Under the pieces are notes generated by a model. The model searched no databases. It was not told where the DNA came from and saw only the letters and a program-made list of their open reading frames with translations. This document shows, one piece after another, positions 40,881 to 44,226 of a DNA stretch of 44,226 bases (positions are counted from its first letter, which is position 1; the number at the start of each line of letters is the position of its first letter). The position numbers were made by a program, and so were the translations under genes. Location: the NCBI GenBank assembly GCA_938084715.1, contig CALKES010000022.1, forward strand, positions 1 to 44,226, in the 5' to 3' direction. Origin of the DNA: Candidatus Bipolaricaulota bacterium (lineage in GTDB: Bacteria > Bipolaricaulota > Bipolaricaulia > Bipolaricaulales > Bipolaricaulaceae).

Positions 40881-43297
40881 TGCGGTTCCTCAATCCCCTC
40901 GCCCTCCTCGGGCTCCTCCCCGCCGCCGCGGTCTTCTTCCTCTCCCTTCGCCGGCCGACGCTCCTTGGCCGGGCCCTGACCCTGGGGCTCCTCGCCCTGG
41001 CCCTCTCCGGCCCCGAGGTCGCCCTCCGGCGGAGGGGGGAGACCGTGGTCTTCCTCGTCGACCGCTCGGCCAGCGTGGGGGACGAGGCGGGGGCGGCGCT
41101 TCCCGATCTTCTCGCGGCGGCCCGGGGCCGGGGGGCCGACGTCGGGGTGATCTCCTTTGCCGACGGGGCGGCCGTGGCCCGCTGGCCGGGGATCGGTGAG
41201 GTCCCAGGTCAAGCCCTCTCCCCGTTTGGGACCCACATCGCGGCCGCGATCGACCTCGCCTTAGCCCTCGCTCCCCCCGGGCCAACCCAGCTCGTCCTCC
41301 TCTCCGACGGCCGGGGTACCGCCGGGGATGGGCTCGCCGCCGCGGCCCGGGCCGCGGGGCGGGGGATCCCCGTCCACGTCGTCCCCGTGGGCCGGTCCGA
41401 CCTCGTCCGGCTGGCCGAGCTCACCGGCCCCCGGGAGGCGCCTTCGGGAACGGTGGTCCTGGAGGCAACCCTGGCCGCCGCCCGGCCGACCCCGGCGACC
41501 GTTCGCCTCCTCCGGGACGGGGTCGAGCTCGAGACCCGGGCGGTGGACCTCCCCCCGAGGAGGACGACGCTGGCGTTCACCGACCGGCCGCCGCCCGGGT
41601 TCCGCGTCTACCGGGTCGAGGTCCAGGCCCCCGGGGACCCGGTTCCCGAGAACAACGCCCTCGACTGGGGCCTCCGCGTGGGGGATCCCCCCGAGGTCCT
41701 CGTGGTCGGGCCCCGGCCGAGCGCGGTGGACGACCTCCTCCGGGCGGCGGGGATCCCCTTCCGCCGGGCGAGCTCCCTCCTACCCACCGACCTCGCCGGG
41801 GTCGGGCTCGTAGTCCTCGACGGCCACCCCCTGGGCCTGATCGGGGCCCGGACCCAGGAGGCGCTCCGGGCGTTCGTCGCCGGGGGCGGCGGGCTCCTCG
41901 TCGTCCAGGGCCGGGAGGCGGTGGCGGGGTACCTCGGGCCGGTGGAGGAGCTCCTCCCGGTGACCTACGCCGTCCCCGAGCGGATCCAGGAGGCCACGGC
42001 CGCGGTCGTGTTCGTGCTCGATCGGTCGGCGTCCATGGGGGCGATGAGCGGGGGGGCGGTGAAGATCGACCTCCTCAAGGAGGCGACCGCTGCCGCGGCC
42101 GAGGTCCTGCCGCCCGAGGACGTCCTGGGGGCCGTCGCCTTCGACCGCTACCCCACCTGGCTTGTCCGCCCCGGTCCCGTCGCGGAGGTCCGCGACGCCC
42201 TGTTTGCCGCCCTCCGCGGTCTCACCCCGAGCGGGGGAACCGACGTCTTCCCCGCCCTCGAGGCGGCGGTGGACGCCCTCCGGGGGACGACCGCCCGGCT
42301 CCGCCACGCCATCGTCATCTCCGACGGAAAGACCCACTGGGACGAGGAGATCCTCGCCCGGCTCCGGGTGGCGGTGGCCGAGGGGCGGATCGGGGTCACG
42401 ACGATCGCCGTGGGGGAGGACGCGGATCTCTCGACCCTCGCCGAGCTCGCCGCCCTGGGGGGTGGGAGGACGTACGTCCTGGCGTCCATGGCCGACCTCC
42501 GGACGGTCCTCGTCCAGGAGGTCGAGCGGGTGGCCCGGCCGCGGTTTGTCGAGCGGGAGGCCCCGGTCCTCCCCGGCCCCGGCGCGTTCCCGCTCTCCTC
42601 TCCGCTCCCTCCCCTCCTCGGGTACACGCTTACGTTCCCCAAGCCCGCGGCGGACGTGGTCCTCCTCACCCCGGCGGGGGACCCCCTTCTTGCCCGGTGG
42701 CGGATCGGCCTTGGCGAGGTGGCCGTCCTCAACGCCGACCTGTACGGGATCTGGACGCGGGAGTGGGTCCGCTCCCCGGCCCTGGGCGAGCTGTGGGGGA
42801 GGCTCCTTGGGGCGTTGTGGGGCGAGAGGCAGGGGGTGACCGTGGACTGGGCCGTGGTCGGGGGGACCCTGCGCCTGGGGGTCGAGGCCGCCTCCGGCGG
42901 CCGGTGGGTCAACGGGCTGGCGTTTTCGGGCGAGCTCGTCGGGCCGGGGGGCGTCCGGGCGGTGGAGTTCGCCCAGGTGGGTCCGGGGCGGTACGAGGCC
43001 GAGCTCCCGAGCCCCGGGGCCGGGGCCTACCTCCTCACCGTGAGCGAGCCTGGCGGAGGGTACGGCGGGGCGTTCGCCCTATCGCTTCCGTACCCCAAGG
43101 AGCTCGAGGCGTTCGGGCCGGACCTCGCCGCCCTCCGGGCGATCGCCCGGGTCTCCGGGGGGGAGGTTCTCCGGGACGAGCTCCTTCCCTCGCCCCCGGG
43201 GGCGGGGGCGGACTGGACGCCCCTTGGGCGGGCCCTCCTCTGGGCCGCGGCGGGCTTTCTCCTCCTCGACCTCGCCCTCCGCAAGCTCCTCGCCTGA
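40880..43297 (+). CDS. Twin-VWA membrane protein with GATase-like middle domain
   Basis: An 805-residue protein. Two N-terminal helices (about 5-22 and 31-45) precede VWA domain 1 with D61-R-S63-A-S65, SPFGTH and LLSDGRG. A beta-sandwich (about 185-265) and a glutamine-amidotransferase-like Rossmann segment (about 270-365, LVVLDG and GGGLLVVQG, without a catalytic Cys in the usual place) follow. VWA domain 2 has D381-R-S383-A-S385, TPSGGTDVF, and VISDGKTHWDE; then a C-terminal beta-rich region (about 545-770) and a last helix (about 783-803). Both metal sites look complete. A longer start at 40850 lies inside the previous gene; the ATG at 40880 (TGATG junction) is preferred. Last gene of the operon. 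Confidence 0.88.
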   Translation: MRFLNPLALLGLLPAAAVFFLSLRRPTLLGRALTLGLLALALSGPEVALRRRGETVVFLVDRSASVGDEAGAALPDLLAAARGRGADVGVISFADGAAVARWPGIGEVPGQALSPFGTHIAAAIDLALALAPPGPTQLVLLSDGRGTAGDGLAAAARAAGRGIPVHVVPVGRSDLVRLAELTGPREAPSGTVVLEATLAAARPTPATVRLLRDGVELETRAVDLPPRRTTLAFTDRPPPGFRVYRVEVQAPGDPVPENNALDWGLRVGDPPEVLVVGPRPSAVDDLLRAAGIPFRRASSLLPTDLAGVGLVVLDGHPLGLIGARTQEALRAFVAGGGGLLVVQGREAVAGYLGPVEELLPVTYAVPERIQEATAAVVFVLDRSASMGAMSGGAVKIDLLKEATAAAAEVLPPEDVLGAVAFDRYPTWLVRPGPVAEVRDALFAALRGLTPSGGTDVFPALEAAVDALRGTTARLRHAIVISDGKTHWDEEILARLRVAVAEGRIGVTTIAVGEDADLSTLAELAALGGGRTYVLASMADLRTVLVQEVERVARPRFVEREAPVLPGPGAFPLSSPLPPLLGYTLTFPKPAADVVLLTPAGDPLLARWRIGLGEVAVLNADLYGIWTREWVRSPALGELWGRLLGALWGERQGVTVDWAVVGGTLRLGVEAASGGRWVNGLAFSGELVGPGGVRAVEFAQVGPGRYEAELPSPGAGAYLLTVSEPGGGYGGAFALSLPYPKELEAFGPDLAALRAIARVSGGEVLRDELLPSPPGAGADWTPLGRALLWAAAGFLLLDLALRKLLA

Positions 43298-43301
43298 GGG
43301 G

Positions 43302-43385
43302 CTACGGACGGCCGGCGAAACCGGGGAGCCGTTCCCTGACCTCGTCCCAGACGATCAGGCGGAACCCGTCCACGGCCGCCGGGAG
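43302..43385 (-). pseudogene. Possible C-terminal scrap of a HEPN (HepT-like) gene
   Basis: On the minus strand an open frame ends with VDGFRLIVWDEVRERLPGF before a TAG stop. This resembles the usual C-terminus of HepT/DUF86 proteins (ID..IVWe.v..dLP.L). Nothing upstream in the frame, back to about 43440, looks like the rest of a HEPN domain. The fragment follows the nucleotidyltransferase remnant in the order expected for an MNT-HEPN pair. The similarity is short and could be chance. Confidence 0.3.
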
Positions 43386-43458
43386 GTCAGCCGGCCTCCC
43401 CTTCGGTGGCCCGCCCGGCCTGGCCGTACGTGGGGGCGACGTGGGGTCGTTGGGGTGG

Positions 43459-43707
43459 CTAGCCGACGATCCGCGCCAGGGCATCGTCATCTCCCTCGAG
43501 GAACACCTTGGGCCCGGCCAGGACGGCCCGGGCGAAGGGGTCGCCGTTCCTCACTCGGTCCCGGAGCTCGCCGGGGGTGAACACGGCCGCGTTGATCTCC
43601 CGGCCGAGCTCCCGTTCGAGGTCCATCAGGGCAGCGGTGAGGGCCCGCGGGGCGAGGGCCTCCCGGACCCGGTCCCTGTTCACCGAGGGACCCCCGGCCT
43701 TGCGCAC
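43459..43707 (-). pseudogene. C-terminal remnant of an MNT-type nucleotidyltransferase
   Basis: An open frame of 82 residues from a GTG. REALAPRALTAALMDLEREL, GREINAAVFTPGELRDRV and GDPFARAVLAGPKVFLEGD match the C-terminal half of minimal nucleotidyltransferase-domain proteins, many of which carry an N-terminal HTH and belong to MNT-HEPN toxin-antitoxin-like pairs. The catalytic GSxAxG and DxD part is missing: going upstream the frame runs only eleven more codons to a TGA at 43740-43738, and those residues (ENKQRTSAGE...) do not fit the family. The promoter of the divergent helicase now occupies the place of the missing half. Most likely a truncated, inactive relic. Confidence 0.65.
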
Positions 43708-43729
43708 TTCCCCAGCGCTCGTTCGCTGT

Positions 43730-43758
43730 TTGTTCTCTCAAAGGGGGACGGCTATGAT
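43730..43758 (+). promoter_or_regulatory. Promoter of the helicase gene
   Basis: TTGTTC (43730-43735) and TATGAT (43753-43758), 17-base spacer. Predicted start near 43765 gives a leader of about 130 bases before the GTG at 43896, unusually long for this window. Confidence 0.55.
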
Positions 43759-43831
43759 GGTGGTGCCTTCTGGGCGAAAGGGAGACCCGTGGCCGAGCCC
43801 TGCCAGGTCACCGCGCTGAGAGAGCCCCGCC

Positions 43832-43846
43832 CGGGCCTCGGGCCCG
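43832..43846 (+). repeat. Hairpin in the helicase 5' leader
   Basis: CGGGCC-TCG-GGCCCG, a 6-bp stem with a 3-base loop, in the leader between promoter and start codon. No riboswitch class was recognised in the rest of 43760-43895. Confidence 0.35.
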
Positions 43847-43895
43847 ACCCTCGAGCTCTACAGGACTTTGAGCACCGAAGGGGAGGCGGTGCGCG

Positions 43896-44226
43896 GTGAG
43901 CTCGCATTCAACCCTTCACCAGCGCGTCCTCGAGCTCTACTCCGCGTACGTCGGGAGCTTTCTTTCCTTTGCCGACCCGCGGATCGAGGCGTTTGTCCAG
44001 CGGGAGCTGTTCGAGACGCAGAGCCTGTGGCCTGAGCCGCTCCTGGAGGTTGCGGCCCACTACGCGCCGGGGCCCACGCTCCGCGAGCTTGCCGACGCGG
44101 GGTTGGTCCACCCGTTGTGCGGGGAGATCATCCGGGTCGAGCGCCTGCACAAGCACCAGCACGAGGCGATCAGGCGCGGACTCCGCGGCGAGCCGTTCGT
44201 CGTTACTTCCGGCACTGGCTCCGGGA
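43896..44226 (+). CDS. N-terminus of a large DEAD/DEAH helicase (cut by window end)
   Basis: The first 110 codons of a gene that runs off the window. The start is the GTG at 43896, fixed by GAAGGGGAGG (43877-43886) 9 bases upstream; the same frame has a TGA at 43869. Residues 13-56 (ELYSAYVGSFLSFADPRIEA..., LWPEPLLEV) resemble the leader of large COG1205-like helicases that often end in DUF1998. A Q-motif-like RLHKHQHEAI (83-92) is followed by Walker A TSGTGSG (104-110), truncated before its Lys. Such helicases occur in YprA/MrfA-type repair and in defence systems such as Druantia and DISARM; which one cannot be told from 110 residues. Confidence 0.75.
   Translation, partial: MSSHSTLHQRVLELYSAYVGSFLSFADPRIEAFVQRELFETQSLWPEPLLEVAAHYAPGPTLRELADAGLVHPLCGEIIRVERLHKHQHEAIRRGLRGEPFVVTSGTGSG

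Noticed and set aside
43755-43820. A 21-codon open frame in the helicase leader that could be a leader peptide
   Set aside because: Its ATG lies inside the -10 element, upstream of the predicted transcription start, and it has no Shine-Dalgarno.

Overview
The window is a gene-dense, high-G+C (about 70% by eye) chromosomal segment from a bacterium. Bacterial-type MurA, UppP, an M23 peptidoglycan peptidase, Rho and bacterial-type tRNA synthetases make it bacterial. A THEP1-type NTPase and a stand-alone Lrp/RAM domain are families often seen in archaea and deep-branching thermophiles. My best guess is a deep-branching uncultured lineage such as Bipolaricaulota (OP1/Acetothermia), but this is an inference with low confidence. 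There are no rRNA or tRNA genes, insertion sequences or CRISPR arrays. Almost every co-directional junction is a 4-bp ATGA, GTGA or TTGA overlap, so transcription units are easy to read.

Layout. (1) 17-6815 (+): miaB, a pfkB-type sugar-phosphate kinase, a twin-CBS protein, a DinG-like Fe-S helicase and proS. (2) 6865-11994 (+): family-2 glycosyltransferase, rho, LysM/M23 peptidase, murA and hflX. (3) 12050-19426 (+): secreted DUF4139 protein, small protein, phosphohexomutase, leuS, and two glycosyltransferases, probably for envelope glycans or glycolipids. (4) 19444-19953 (-) THEP1 NTPase, diverging from an AEC transporter, a 2-hydroxyacid dehydrogenase, a Cys-rich exported protein and an Fpg-type glycosylase (20010-23300, +). 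(5) 24481-23301 (-): Lrp-like RAM protein and argF, diverging from gltX. (6) 24581-29499 (+): gltX, a large exported thiol-redox fusion protein, a membrane Fe-S protein and uppP. (7) An exported PPC-domain protein (+) meets mutL (-) tail to tail. mutL diverges from a small HTH/coiled-coil gene and an HD-domain protein (32255-33445).

(8) 33661-43297 (+) is the most unusual block. It is an eight-gene, tightly overlapping operon that opens with a catalytic-domain-only tyrosine recombinase and continues with three exported or membrane proteins, a MoxR AAA+ ATPase, a DUF58 protein and two membrane-anchored VWA proteins. Tandem promoters precede it, and a perfect palindrome lies between the -35 and -10 of the first. 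(9) At the right edge, the C-terminal half of an MNT-type nucleotidyltransferase and a possible HEPN scrap (both -) lie beside the start of a large DEAD/DEAH helicase (43896 onward, cut by the window end). This looks like the border of a defence or accessory island.

Promoters form a consistent picture. Sigma70-like -35/-10 pairs with 16-18 bp spacers are visible before many units. Several units without a Shine-Dalgarno have the -10 only 6-9 nt from the start codon, which predicts leaderless mRNAs, while units with longer leaders carry clear Shine-Dalgarno sequences.
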